Shown piece by piece: positions 23,089 through 31,494 of a DNA stretch of 41,795 nucleotides (position 1 is its first letter; every line of letters starts with the position of its first letter). The stretch spans positions 1 through 41,795 of the forward strand of contig UQZJ01000018.1 of NCBI GenBank assembly GCA_900545495.1, in the 5' to 3' direction. This stretch comes from an uncultured Eubacteriales bacterium (GTDB lineage: Bacteria; Bacillota; Clostridia; Oscillospirales; Oscillospiraceae). Below the pieces are notes generated by a model that saw nothing but the letters and a program-made list of their open reading frames with translations, did not search any database and was not told the DNA's origin. The position numbers and the translations under genes are program-made.

Positions 23089-23310
23089 ATGAAAACATTA
23101 CGCGAGGTAAAGATCGGCGAGACGGCCAAGGTGGTGAAGCTCCACGGCGAAGGGCCTGTGAAGCGCCGGATTATGGACATGGGCATCACGCGAGGCGTGG
23201 AGGTCTACGTCCGCAAGGTGGCGCCGCTGGGCGACCCCATGGAGGTCACCGTCCGGGGCTACGAGCTGAGTCTGCGGAAGGCCGACACCGAGATGATCGA
23301 GGTCGAGTGA
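23089..23310 (+). CDS. feoA: FeoA-domain protein (second copy)
   Basis: A 73-residue FeoA with the canonical MTLREVKIGETAKVVKLHGEG-type opening and RRIMDMGITRGVEV, PLGDPMEVTVRGYELSLRK. This is a closer match to classic FeoA than the first copy. A GTG three bases before the ATG could also start it; AAGGAGA favours the ATG. Two FeoA proteins beside one FeoB is common in Clostridia. A fourth operator-like repeat lies between this gene and feoB. Confidence 0.93.
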   Translation: MKTLREVKIGETAKVVKLHGEGPVKRRIMDMGITRGVEVYVRKVAPLGDPMEVTVRGYELSLRKADTEMIEVE

Positions 23311-23324
23311 TTTTTACGATCAAT

Positions 23325-23342
23325 GGTTAGACAAGGCTAACC
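23325..23342. promoter_or_regulatory. DtxR-type operator 4, in front of feoB
   Basis: GGTTAG-ACAAGG-CTAACC, a perfect 18-bp 6-6-6 repeat located between feoA and the feoB ribosome site. It may tune feoB apart from the feoA genes, by roadblock or by control of an internal promoter; no clear -35/-10 pair is visible here. Confidence 0.7.
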
Positions 23343-23357
23343 GAAAGGAGAGAATAT

Positions 23358-25763
23358 ATGGAAAAACAGATCAAGATCGCGTTGGCGGGCAACCCCAACA
23401 GCGGTAAGACAACGTTGTTCAACGCCCTGACCGGCTCCAACCAGTTCGTGGGCAACTGGCCCGGCGTCACGGTGGAGAAGAAGGAGGGGCGCCTGAAAAA
23501 GCACGAGGACGTGGTCATCATGGACTTGCCCGGCATCTACTCCCTGTCCCCCTACACACTGGAGGAGGTGGTGGCCCGCAACTACCTGATCGGCCAGCGC
23601 CCCGACGCCATTCTGAACATCATCGACGGCACCAATCTGGAGCGCAATCTCTATCTGACCACCCAGCTGACGGAGCTGGGCATCCCCGTTGTCGTCGCCA
23701 TCAACATGATGGACGTGGTCCGCAGGAACGGCGACCAGATCAACGTGGCGGAGCTGAGCCGCGAGCTGGGCTGCAAGGTGGTGGAGATCTCCGCCCTGAA
23801 GGGCGACGGTGTGATGGAGGCGGCGCAGGCCGCTGTAGAGGCTGCCGCCACCGCTAAGACCGTACCGATGCACACCTTCTCCGGGCCGGTAGAGCACGCC
23901 ATCGCCCACATCGAGGAGGCGGCGGTGCATGATCTGCCCGAGGAGCAGCAGCGCTGGTACGCCATCAAGATCTTCGAGCGGGATGACAAGGTGCTGGAGC
24001 AGCTGAAGATCGACCCCACCGTCATGACCCACATCGAGGCGGACATCAAGGCCGCCGAGAAGGAGCTGGACGACGACGCCGAGAGCATCATCACCAACGA
24101 GCGCTATGTCTATATCGCCCAGCTCATCAAGGGCTGCTATAAGCAGAAGAAGGCAAAGGGCGAGCTGTCCGCCTCCGACAAGATCGACCGCGTCGTCACC
24201 AACCGCTGGCTGGGACTGCCCATCTTTGCGCTGGTGATGTTCCTGGTGTACTGGATCGCCATGGTAGCGGTGGGCGCTCCCGCCACCGACTGGGCCAACG
24301 AAGGTGTGTTCGGCGACGGCTGGCACCTGCTGGGCATTGACGGCGGCTACAACGAGGTCGCGGATACCTACGGCGAGGCGTCTCTGCTGGTGGACGGCTA
24401 CGAGGCCTACATCGAGGAGCACGGCGCGCTGGCTGCCGACGGTACCTTCACCTACGACGTGGAGGATGAGGAGACACTGGCGGTCACCACGGAGACAGCC
24501 ACACTGGCGGACTACGAGGCGGCCAAGGCGACGCTGGCGGAGATCGGCGACGAGCCGGATCCCGCCGACTATGGCGTATGGGTGCCGGGCGTTCCCGTCC
24601 TGATCGGCGACGCGCTGGATGCCGCCGGTACGCCGGACTGGCTGAACGGCCTGATTTTGGACGGTATCGTGGCGGGCGTCGGCGCGGTGCTGGGCTTCGT
24701 GCCCCAGATGCTGGTGCTGTTTCTGATGCTGGCATTCCTGGAGGCCTGCGGCTACATGGCCCGTATCGCCTTCGTGCTGGACCGAGTGTTTCGCAAGTTC
24801 GGCCTGTCCGGTAAGAGCTTTATCCCCATGCTCATCGGTGTGGGCTGCGGTGTACCCGGCGTCATGGCGTCCCGCACCATCGAGAACGAGCGTGACCGCC
24901 GCATGACCATTATGACCACCACGTTCATCCCCTGCGGCGCGAAGGTACCCTTCATCGCCATGATCGCCGGCGCCCTGTTCGGCGGCAGCGCGTGGGTGTC
25001 CACCTCCGCCTATTTCATCGGCATGGCCGCCATCATCCTCTCCGGCATCATGCTGAAAAAGACCCGGATGTTCGCCGGCGACCCCGCGCCCTTCGTGATG
25101 GAGCTGCCCGCCTACCACTGGCCCACGCTGGGCAACGTCCTGCGTTCCATGTGGGAGCGCGGCTGGTCCTTCATCAAGAAGGCCGGTACCATCATCCTCC
25201 TGTCCACTATCTTTGTATGGTTCACCACCTACTTCGGCTGGGTGGACGGCACATTCCGTATGCTGGAGGAGTCCGAGATCGACAGCTCCATTCTGGCTGC
25301 CATCGGCGGCGCCATCGCATGGATCTTCAAGCCTCTGGGCTGGGGCAACTGGCAGGCTGCCGTGGCCTCCATCACCGGTCTGGTGGCCAAGGAGAATATC
25401 GTGGGTACGCTGGGCATCCTGTATGGCGGCGGCGACGGTACCGTGTACGATGCCATGGCGCAGGCCTTCACTGGCATCACCGCGTACAGCTTCCTGGTGT
25501 TCAACCTGCTGTGCGCCCCCTGCTTCGCCGCCATCGGCGCCATCAAGCGGGAGATGAACAACGCCAAGTGGACGTGGTTCGCCATCGGCTACCAGTGTGG
25601 CTTGGCCTACGTGGTCGCCCTGATGATCAACCAGTTCGGCGGCCTGTTCACCGGCAATGTCAATGTACCGGGCGTCATCGCGGCGGTCCTCCTGCTGGCG
25701 GGCATCCTCTATATGCTGTTCCGCCCCTACAAGGAGGCCACCAAGCTCCGCGCCGCGATCTGA
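23358..25763 (+). CDS. feoB: Ferrous iron transporter FeoB
   Basis: An 801-residue GTPase-coupled Fe2+ permease. The N-terminal G domain shows G1 GNPNSGKT (11-18), switch Thr38, G3 DLPG (56-59), G4 NMMD and G5 SALKG, followed by the helical GDI region. The membrane part begins near 280 and has the two Gate-type blocks, seen as CGVPGVMASRT and PCGAKVPFI in the first and GWGNWQAAVASITGLVAKENIVG and LLCAPCFAAIGAIKRE in the second. An acidic insertion of about 80 residues (about 327-410) sits in the loop after the first helix. Strong codon bias suggests high expression. AAAGGAG precedes the ATG. A small Cys-rich protein follows. Confidence 0.96.
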   Translation: MEKQIKIALAGNPNSGKTTLFNALTGSNQFVGNWPGVTVEKKEGRLKKHEDVVIMDLPGIYSLSPYTLEEVVARNYLIGQRPDAILNIIDGTNLERNLYLTTQLTELGIPVVVAINMMDVVRRNGDQINVAELSRELGCKVVEISALKGDGVMEAAQAAVEAAATAKTVPMHTFSGPVEHAIAHIEEAAVHDLPEEQQRWYAIKIFERDDKVLEQLKIDPTVMTHIEADIKAAEKELDDDAESIITNERYVYIAQLIKGCYKQKKAKGELSASDKIDRVVTNRWLGLPIFALVMFLVYWIAMVAVGAPATDWANEGVFGDGWHLLGIDGGYNEVADTYGEASLLVDGYEAYIEEHGALAADGTFTYDVEDEETLAVTTETATLADYEAAKATLAEIGDEPDPADYGVWVPGVPVLIGDALDAAGTPDWLNGLILDGIVAGVGAVLGFVPQMLVLFLMLAFLEACGYMARIAFVLDRVFRKFGLSGKSFIPMLIGVGCGVPGVMASRTIENERDRRMTIMTTTFIPCGAKVPFIAMIAGALFGGSAWVSTSAYFIGMAAIILSGIMLKKTRMFAGDPAPFVMELPAYHWPTLGNVLRSMWERGWSFIKKAGTIILLSTIFVWFTTYFGWVDGTFRMLEESEIDSSILAAIGGAIAWIFKPLGWGNWQAAVASITGLVAKENIVGTLGILYGGGDGTVYDAMAQAFTGITAYSFLVFNLLCAPCFAAIGAIKREMNNAKWTWFAIGYQCGLAYVVALMINQFGGLFTGNVNVPGVIAAVLLLAGILYMLFRPYKEATKLRAAI

Positions 25764-25806
25764 CCGGCGCAGGGAAAAATAAAACGCTAACAAAGGAGTG
25801 ATCTTC

Positions 25807-25986
25807 ATGCTGAACTGGATCGCGGAGAACCTTGCCACTATATTGATCTGTGCCATCCTTATCCTCATCGTATTCCTCATAATCCGGTATCTGCTGCGAC
25901 AGAAGAAGGCGGGGAAAAGCTCCTGTGGCTGCGGCTGTGCCAACTGTGCCATGCACGGACAGTGCCACAGCACGCATACGAAATAA
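25807..25986 (+). CDS. FeoB-associated Cys-rich membrane protein
   Basis: A 59-residue protein: one transmembrane helix (about 8-30), a short basic stretch, then a cytoplasmic Cys/His tail CGCGCANCAMHGQCH. This architecture is the known FeoB-associated Cys-rich family, thought to hold or hand over iron after FeoB; its biochemistry is unproven. AAAGGAG eight bases before the ATG at 25807 fixes the start; the GTG at 25798 overlaps that site. Last gene of the feo operon, ended by a hairpin. Confidence 0.88.
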   Translation: MLNWIAENLATILICAILILIVFLIIRYLLRQKKAGKSSCGCGCANCAMHGQCHSTHTK

Positions 25987-25989
25987 CGC

Positions 25990-26020
25990 GCAAGCCCTCC
26001 GGCTCAGCCGGAGGGCTTGT
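25990..26020 (+). terminator. feo operon terminator hairpin
   Basis: A 13-bp perfect stem (25991-26003 with 26007-26019, loop TCA). The T tract is poor on both strands, so efficiency may be modest. Confidence 0.6.
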
Positions 26021-26047
26021 CGTATCCAGATGTTGGAGCAGCCGGGC

Positions 26048-26587
26048 TTACCGGGCGGCGGACAGCCGCTTTTGCAGCAGCGGCGCCAGCGCCGCCGTGA
26101 CGGCGATCTTCAGCATATCCCCCGGCAGGAAGGGCAGCATACCGGCCCAGAGAATGGCGGAGAAATCCATGGCCTTGCCCATATACTGGTTCAATATCAC
26201 CGCCATGTAGGGCAGTCCCACGGCGTACAGCACCGTCAGCCCCGCAAGGCACGCCAGCGCCGTCCGAATGGGGTGAGGCGGACGGTGGGCGGTGAGCAGG
26301 CCGATGACCCACGCGGCGGGGATCAGTCCGATGAGAAAGCCGCAGGTGGGCTGGAGCAGGTAGGTGAGGCCGCCGCCCTGGGTGAAGATGGGCAGACCGA
26401 TAAGACCCAGCGCCACATATACGGCCTGACTGACCGGCCCCCAGACGGGGCCGAGGAGACACCCCGCCATGGCGGTGAAGAAGAATTGCAGCGTGATGGA
26501 GGAGTATCCCAGCGGAATACGGATAAACGCACCGGCGGCGGTGAGGGCCGCAAACAGCGCGGTACGGGTCAGCGTGCGGGTATTCAT
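26048..26587 (-). CDS. bioY: Biotin ECF transporter substrate-binding subunit BioY
   Basis: A 179-residue membrane protein with about six hydrophobic segments. The start RTALFAALTAAGAFIRIPLG, then GLPIFTQGGGLTYLLQPTCGFLIG and the late LPFLPGDMLKIAVTA, are BioY signatures. BioY captures biotin and works with a shared ECF energising module, which is not in this window. No biotin operator of the BirA type is seen upstream. A promoter TTGCGC (26646-26641), 18, TACAAT (26622-26617) reads into it. It is divergent from a LysR-type gene. Confidence 0.93.
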   Translation of the reverse strand: MNTRTLTRTALFAALTAAGAFIRIPLGYSSITLQFFFTAMAGCLLGPVWGPVSQAVYVALGLIGLPIFTQGGGLTYLLQPTCGFLIGLIPAAWVIGLLTAHRPPHPIRTALACLAGLTVLYAVGLPYMAVILNQYMGKAMDFSAILWAGMLPFLPGDMLKIAVTAALAPLLQKRLSAAR

Positions 26588-26616
26588 GGCGGCAGATCCT
26601 TTCCGATTTTTCCACC

Positions 26617-26646
26617 ATTGTACCCCGCCGCCCTGCCGCCGCGCAA
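26617..26646 (-). promoter_or_regulatory. bioY promoter
   Basis: On the minus strand TTGCGC (26646-26641), 18-base spacer, TACAAT (26622-26617). Confidence 0.6.
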
Positions 26647-26660
26647 TAGGCAGGGGCGCA

Positions 26661-26691
26661 CAAAAAAGCCGTCACAGCGGGCGGCTTTTTG
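26661..26691. terminator. Terminator-like hairpin between divergent genes
   Basis: AAAAAGCCG and CGGCTTTTT pair around a 10-base loop. It lies upstream of both the bioY promoter and the LysR promoter, so it would only stop stray transcripts entering from either side. Confidence 0.45.
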
Positions 26692-26712
26692 TCTGTCGTG
26701 ACAGGTGGGGTC

Positions 26713-26741
26713 TTGCGGTCGCGGCGGGGATATAGTAGAAT
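26713..26741 (+). promoter_or_regulatory. Promoter of LysR-type gene
   Basis: TTGCGG (26713-26718), 17-base spacer, TAGAAT (26736-26741); the start codon is 50 bases downstream. Confidence 0.55.
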
Positions 26742-26790
26742 CGTAGGAGAAACGCGGGGCGCATCCCGGCGGAGAACAGGAGGGACAGCC

Positions 26791-27675
26791 ATGGAGACGG
26801 CACGGTGCAGAGCATTTTTGGCGGCAGCGGAGACGGGCAGCTTTTCCAAGGCGGCGGAGGCGCTGAGCTACACGCCCTCCGGCGTGAACCAGCTGGTCTC
26901 GGCGCTGGAGAAGGAATTTGGCTTTCCGCTGTTCCGGCGGAACACCAAGGGCGTGTCGTTGACGGAGAACGGCGAGCTGCTGCTGCCGGTGATCCGCAAA
27001 TTCCTGCGGCAGGAGGATCGCATCTTCGAGCTGTCGGCGGAGATGAACGGCCTGCTTATCGGCAGCGTCAACATCGCCGCCTACTCCAGCATTGCCACCC
27101 ACTGGCTGCCGGCGGTGATCAGCGCGTTCCAGCGGGACTATCCCCAGATCCACATCAACCTGCTGGAGGGCATCTGGCAGGAGGTGTCCCAGTGGCTGGA
27201 CGACCGCGTGGCGGATATCGGGTTTCTCAGCTATCAGGAGAATATGCCCTACGACTGGATCCCGCTGGCGGAGGACCCCATGCTGGCGCTGCTGCCCAGA
27301 AACCACCCATTGGCCGACGCGGAGGTCTATCCGCTGGCCAACTGCGCCACAGACCGGTTCATCATGCCCGCCAGAGGCTGCGACGACGACGTGATGGCGC
27401 TGTTCCAGCGGACGGGCGTGACGCCCAATGTGCGCTTCACCACGCTGGAGAGCTTCTCCGTCATGTCCATGGTGGAGCAGGGGCTGGGCATGAGCGTGAT
27501 GAACAAGCTCATCACGGAGAAGCGCATCTGCGACATTGCCATGCTGCCGGTGGACCCTCCGGCGTCCATTACGCTTGGTATCGCCCTGCACTCCCGGGCC
27601 GACCTGTCTCCGGCGGTGCGGCGGTTCCTGAAATATGCGGTCAGAATGCTGACAAAGCAGGAAAAAAACAAGTAA
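26791..27675 (+). CDS. LysR-family transcriptional regulator
   Basis: A 294-residue regulator. The N-terminal winged HTH (about 1-60) shows the LysR signature FLAAAETGSFSKAAEALSYTPSGVNQLVSALEKE-like order and the wing FPLFRRNTKGVSLTENGE. The effector domain covers about 90-290. It starts six bases after AGGAGGG. The adjacent divergent gene is bioY, the usual target position for LysR proteins, but nothing shows that biotin is the effector; the downstream converging iron-binding protein is another candidate target. Confidence 0.9.
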   Translation: METARCRAFLAAAETGSFSKAAEALSYTPSGVNQLVSALEKEFGFPLFRRNTKGVSLTENGELLLPVIRKFLRQEDRIFELSAEMNGLLIGSVNIAAYSSIATHWLPAVISAFQRDYPQIHINLLEGIWQEVSQWLDDRVADIGFLSYQENMPYDWIPLAEDPMLALLPRNHPLADAEVYPLANCATDRFIMPARGCDDDVMALFQRTGVTPNVRFTTLESFSVMSMVEQGLGMSVMNKLITEKRICDIAMLPVDPPASITLGIALHSRADLSPAVRRFLKYAVRMLTKQEKNK

Positions 27676-27681
27676 AAAAGT

Positions 27682-27716
27682 AAGGCTCCCGGCCATGTGC
27701 CGGGAGCCTTGTTTTT
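27682..27716. terminator. Terminator between LysR gene and converging lipoprotein gene
   Basis: A 12-bp perfect stem (27682-27693 with 27699-27710, loop CATGT) followed by GTTTTT; A-rich before it, so it can work in both directions. Confidence 0.88.
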
Positions 27717-27737
27717 CATATCCGATAGCCGCAATTA

Positions 27738-28913
27738 TCAGCGGAAGAAGGAAGCCGTGTCGATCTGCTGGTAGCCGCCGAAGCTGGAGGGGCAGGCGAA
27801 GATCTGCGCGGCCAGCTCCTGACCCAAAAAGGCCTTGGTGATCTCGTTGGTCTTGGCGGTCATGTCCACGTCGGCGAACAGCTCGGGATACACGCACTTG
27901 GCGGCGAACCACGTGTTGGCCAGCGCGATCTCATAGTTGGTGTAGTAGGCGTTGTAGGCCATCTCCAGATAGACGCTGCCGTCCTGCCACGCCTTGCAGG
28001 TATCCAGCATGGTGGGATCCTCCGCGTAGAGGGGGGCGATGTTCTTCGCCGCCGCGGCGTCGATAAGCATGATATCCATGCTGCCGCCCAGCGCGGCGAA
28101 CTTCTCCGCCTCGATGGGCTGGATGCCGTCGGTGGCAAGGTCGGTGACCACATTGCGGATGTTGGCCACACGGAAGGCGGCATAGCTCTGGGCGGTCATC
28201 AGGTGGTTGGTGGTACCCCAGTTGCCCAGACCGCAGACATAGACGCCGGGCCGGTCGGCCTCCGCCACATCGGCGGTGCGGCGGGTGATCTCCGCCGTCT
28301 CGGTCTCGATGAAGGTGATCAGTTCCTCAGCGCGGTCTGCGCGGTCGAACACCTGCCCCAGCAGGCGCAGGGAGCCGGGGAACGCCTCGGCGAACACGCC
28401 GTCGGCACCGGCACGCAGGGTGATGACGGGCACGCCCACCTGCTGCTGGAGAGCGTCGGCCTTCTCCACATCCTCATACTCGGAGACGATGATATCCGGC
28501 TGGCAGGAGAGGATCTTCTCCGCCTCGGCCGCCTGTGCGGTGGGGCCGCCTACGCCGCAGGAGGGCAGGGCGGCGAACACGTCGCCATAGGCCAGCACAT
28601 AGGGACGCGCCACGGCGTCAAACATCTTGGGACGCTCCGCCAGCGTGGTGTTGTCGATATCCTCCACACCGCACAGCAGCGCGGTGTCGGCAATGTAGCT
28701 GTACATCCGCAGGGCACCTGCGCCGATGCACACTACACGCTGGTAGCTGCCGGGGGTAACGGTGACCGGGCGGCCGATCATGTCGGTAACGGTGACGGTC
28801 TCCGGCTGCTTGGGGTCGTCCTGCTGCACGTCGCCTTGCTGCTTGCCGCAGCCGAAAAGCGTCAGCGCCATGACCAGCGCCAGAACCAGTGCGGCCAGCT
28901 TTTTCAGGTTCAT
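27738..28913 (-). CDS. Iron-complex ABC transporter substrate-binding lipoprotein
   Basis: A 391-residue periplasmic-binding-type lipoprotein (lipobox LFGC, Cys22). The fold is the class III PBP used for siderophores, haem and B12: a beta start MIGRPVTVTPGSYQRVVCIGAGALRM, then the PDIIVSEYEDVEKADALQQQVGVPVITL domain and a C-terminal lobe. GAGALRM and LLCGVED resemble the HemV-type group. No permease or ATPase adjoins it; the orphan FecCD-type pair at 37905-39721 is the likely partner. AAGGAGGAG precedes the ATG. Ligand is inferred, not read. Confidence 0.88.
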   Translation of the reverse strand: MNLKKLAALVLALVMALTLFGCGKQQGDVQQDDPKQPETVTVTDMIGRPVTVTPGSYQRVVCIGAGALRMYSYIADTALLCGVEDIDNTTLAERPKMFDAVARPYVLAYGDVFAALPSCGVGGPTAQAAEAEKILSCQPDIIVSEYEDVEKADALQQQVGVPVITLRAGADGVFAEAFPGSLRLLGQVFDRADRAEELITFIETETAEITRRTADVAEADRPGVYVCGLGNWGTTNHLMTAQSYAAFRVANIRNVVTDLATDGIQPIEAEKFAALGGSMDIMLIDAAAAKNIAPLYAEDPTMLDTCKAWQDGSVYLEMAYNAYYTNYEIALANTWFAAKCVYPELFADVDMTAKTNEITKAFLGQELAAQIFACPSSFGGYQQIDTASFFR

Positions 28914-28949
28914 AGGAAGCTCCTCCTTATCCTCTTTTGCGATGCCCAG

Positions 28950-28978
28950 ATTATACCGGAAATACCGGCTCCGTGCAA
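28950..28978 (-). promoter_or_regulatory. Promoter of iron-binding lipoprotein gene
   Basis: On the minus strand TTGCAC (28978-28973), 17-base spacer, TATAAT (28955-28950). No Fur-like or DtxR-like repeat of the feo kind is evident over it. Confidence 0.75.
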
Positions 28979-28993
28979 GCGGGGGAGGGGGTT

Positions 28994-29036
28994 ACACAAA
29001 AACAGAAGACCTCCGTTGAGCGGAGGTCTTCTGTTT
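28994..29036 (-). terminator. cstA operon terminator
   Basis: A 16-bp perfect stem (29000-29015 with 29021-29036, loop TTGAG) beyond the cstA stop at 29062, followed on the minus strand by TTTTTGTG. Confidence 0.9.
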
Positions 29037-29061
29037 AAAATGCAAGTTTGAGCAAGTGAGA

Positions 29062-30792
29062 TTACTTGGAAGCCTCGGCAGCCTTCTTGTTGCGGCCGAG
29101 AGCGCGGATGCCTTCCACGACCAGATCGATGGCCAGCACCACCAGCAGCACGCCGATGATACCGCGGATGTAGAACCACACCACGTCCTGACCACCGGCC
29201 ATGATGCCGACGATCTGAGCCTTGATGGTGAAGGCCAGAGAGGTCAGGGTCACGATCAGCATGAAGAACATGGGGAAGTAGAACATCTTGTTGTTGCGGC
29301 CGATCTTGCCCAGCCAGCAGCACACAGCCAGCAGACCCAGAGCAGCCAGCAGCTGGTTAGCAGCACCGAACAGAGCCCAGATCTTGGCATAGCCGGTCAG
29401 ACCCAGAGCAACGCCGGCCACCACGGTGATGGCGGTAGCAACATAGGGGTTGGTGATGACCTTCTTCCAGCCCTTGAGGTCCTCGGCGGACTGACCGGGC
29501 TCGACGAAGAACTCAGCGAACATGTAACGGGCCAGACGGGTAGCGGTATCCACGGAGGTCAGGCAGAAAGCGGACACAGCCAGGATCAGCATGGAGTACA
29601 CCACGTTGTAGCAGCCGGCGCCGAACACCTTGGAGAACATGGAGGCCAGACCGGTGGCGAACACGACGGTGGGGGTAACGGTGGTGCCGTCAGCATACTG
29701 GTTCCAGATGTAGCCGACAGCGCAGACGGAGATCAGAGCCAGAGCGCACTCGATCAGCATACCGCCGTAAGCGATGGGCTTAGCGTCCTTCTCCTGATCC
29801 AGCTGCTTGGAGGTGGTGCCGGAACCAACCAGAGAGTGGAAGCCGGACACAGCACCGCAGGCGATGGTCACGAACAGAGCGGGGAACATATAGCCCAGGG
29901 AGGTGCCGGTGGGAGCAAGGGTATCCTTGAAGCCCAGGAATGCGGGCATATCCACGTCGGGATGAGCGCCGACGATACCCACGACAGCCAGAACCATCAT
30001 GCCGTACAGCAGGAAGGAGCTCAGGTAGTCACGGGGCTGCAGCAGGATCCACACGGGGGTGACGGAGGCCACAGCGATGTACAGGCCGACGATGATCATC
30101 CACACGTTGTAGTTCAGATAGATGGGGTGCCAGTTCAGGCCGATGATCATGCAGACCACGATACCGATAACACCGATAACGGTGGAGATGCCCAGAGGGG
30201 CATTGCGGCGGTATACGAAGAAGCCGAACAGGACAGCCATCACGATGAACAGGATGGAGATGATAGCGGTGGAGGCGTTGGCAGCGGAGGCAGCCAGATC
30301 CACAGCGCCGTCAGCGGTGTAGGTAGCCTTGAAGGTGTTGGCAACGATGGAGGCGAAAGCGGCAACCACCAGGATCAGGGTCAGGTAAGCGAACACGATG
30401 AACAGCTTCTTGGCCTTGGCGCCGATGGCGTCACCGATGACCTCACCGATGGACTCGCCCTTGTGGCGGATGGAAGCGAACAGGGCGCCGAAGTCATGGA
30501 CGCCGCCGAAGAAGATACCGCCGATCAGGATCCACAGCATGACGGGGACCCAGCCGAAGACAGCGGCCTGGATGGGGCCGTTGATGGGGCCGGCGCCGGC
30601 GATAGAGGAAAAGTGATGGCCCATCAGCACGGGAGCCTTGGCGGGACAATAGTCCTTACCATCTTCCAGCTCATGAGCAGGAGTAGGACGGGAGTTATCC
30701 ACACCCCACTTCTTGGCCAGCCAGCCGCCGTAGAAAATGTAACCTACGACCAGAACGGCACAGCCAATGATCAAAAACAAAGCAGCATTCAT
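29062..30792 (-). CDS. cstA: CstA-family carbon starvation transporter
   Basis: A 576-residue membrane protein with about 16 hydrophobic segments. CstA signatures include VLMGHHFSSIAGAGPINGPIQA at about residue 56, the FGGVHDFGALFASIRHKGESIG segment and SGFHSLVGSGTTSKQL. Members take up peptides or pyruvate during carbon shortage; which one here is unknown. Length fits the shorter Firmicutes form. Codon bias is strong, so expression is expected to be high when on. Its ATG shares one base with the stop of the preceding unknown gene (TAATG), so translation is coupled. Controlled by the promoter at 31495-31523 and the cre site at 31459-31472. Confidence 0.94.
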   Translation of the reverse strand: MNAALFLIIGCAVLVVGYIFYGGWLAKKWGVDNSRPTPAHELEDGKDYCPAKAPVLMGHHFSSIAGAGPINGPIQAAVFGWVPVMLWILIGGIFFGGVHDFGALFASIRHKGESIGEVIGDAIGAKAKKLFIVFAYLTLILVVAAFASIVANTFKATYTADGAVDLAASAANASTAIISILFIVMAVLFGFFVYRRNAPLGISTVIGVIGIVVCMIIGLNWHPIYLNYNVWMIIVGLYIAVASVTPVWILLQPRDYLSSFLLYGMMVLAVVGIVGAHPDVDMPAFLGFKDTLAPTGTSLGYMFPALFVTIACGAVSGFHSLVGSGTTSKQLDQEKDAKPIAYGGMLIECALALISVCAVGYIWNQYADGTTVTPTVVFATGLASMFSKVFGAGCYNVVYSMLILAVSAFCLTSVDTATRLARYMFAEFFVEPGQSAEDLKGWKKVITNPYVATAITVVAGVALGLTGYAKIWALFGAANQLLAALGLLAVCCWLGKIGRNNKMFYFPMFFMLIVTLTSLAFTIKAQIVGIMAGGQDVVWFYIRGIIGVLLVVLAIDLVVEGIRALGRNKKAAEASK

Positions 30793-31328
30793 TAAGCTCT
30801 CTCCTTTCTGAACAGTTTTTTCTTTTGCTTATGAAACAGGCCCTGTTTCAGGACCTGCGCTGCACTGTGTCCGCTGCGGTTGGTGCTGACGGATTCCTCC
30901 GGAAGCACAACCAGAGCGGTATGAAAATCCATCCAGCCCCAGTAGGACATACGGAAGCTCTTGTAGAGCTTGCAGCGCTTCAGAGCCTTCCGTGCATCCT
31001 CATCACAGCTGTCACACACAAACAGCGCCGTGATGTAGGTGTACATATGGGTGGAGCTGGGTTGAATACGGGCCATGCCCTGCTCGTAGGCCAGCTTCTC
31101 GCAGGCCTCGTAGATCTCCCGCGTCAGATGGGGTACGTTGAACAGGTACACATACTCAAAGCTCTTGGCCTCCCAGAGCTTTGCCTTTTTGGAGAGGACG
31201 AACTTCTCGGATGTGGCGTAGAAATCCATGGTGACCGCCAGCGGCTGGCCATCCTCCTCGCAGCGGTTGATGTCAAACTGGCTTTGATAAACGGTACAGA
31301 GCCGGTCAATAGCTTCCTGACGTGTCAT
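30792..31328 (-). CDS. Unknown cstA-coupled cytoplasmic protein
   Basis: 178 residues, no transmembrane segment and no signal peptide, family not recognised. Notable parts are a FVLSKKAKLWEAKSFEYVYLFNVPHL block (about 44-67, given in pieces of common type), the pair VCDSC near residue 109, and a very basic C-terminal tail HKQKKKLFRKERA that might bind RNA or membrane phospholipids. It is not the small YbdD/YjiX protein known to accompany cstA in proteobacteria. It is first in a two-gene operon and ends in a one-base overlap with cstA, a strong hint of shared function such as transporter regulation. GAGGAGG precedes the ATG. Confidence 0.8.
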   Translation of the reverse strand: MTRQEAIDRLCTVYQSQFDINRCEEDGQPLAVTMDFYATSEKFVLSKKAKLWEAKSFEYVYLFNVPHLTREIYEACEKLAYEQGMARIQPSSTHMYTYITALFVCDSCDEDARKALKRCKLYKSFRMSYWGWMDFHTALVVLPEESVSTNRSGHSAAQVLKQGLFHKQKKKLFRKERA

Positions 31329-31458
31329 GGTACGCCTCCTCTCATGCGAAATCCTTAACAGACATTTAATGACGGCTTAACGACGCCGAAACTACGCTGG
31401 GTGTTTTTACAATTTCGCGTGTGAAAGGCAAAATTGAAAAAGCTGCGTTTTTTGCACT

Positions 31459-31472
31459 TGAAAACGTTATCA
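31459..31472. promoter_or_regulatory. CcpA cre site (cstA operon)
   Basis: TGAAAACGTTATCA matches the catabolite-responsive element consensus TGWAANCGNTNWCA at every defined base. It sits about 16 to 29 bases inside the predicted transcript, a repression position, so the operon should be off when preferred sugars are present. Confidence 0.8.
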
Positions 31473-31494
31473 AGCCGTCAAAATCACGATTCAT

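Noticed and set aside
23337..25973. An 878-codon open frame on the minus strand opposite feoB
   Set aside because: Low-complexity His/Gly/Asp composition, no ribosome site, and full overlap with an unmistakable FeoB.
26661..26691. A biotin- or LysR-responsive attenuator before bioY
   Set aside because: The hairpin lies upstream of both predicted promoters, so it would not be in either leader.
29056..30795. A 579-codon open frame on the plus strand opposite cstA
   Set aside because: Its Gln/Asp/Gly/His-rich product is the antisense image of a codon-biased membrane protein; cstA is certain.
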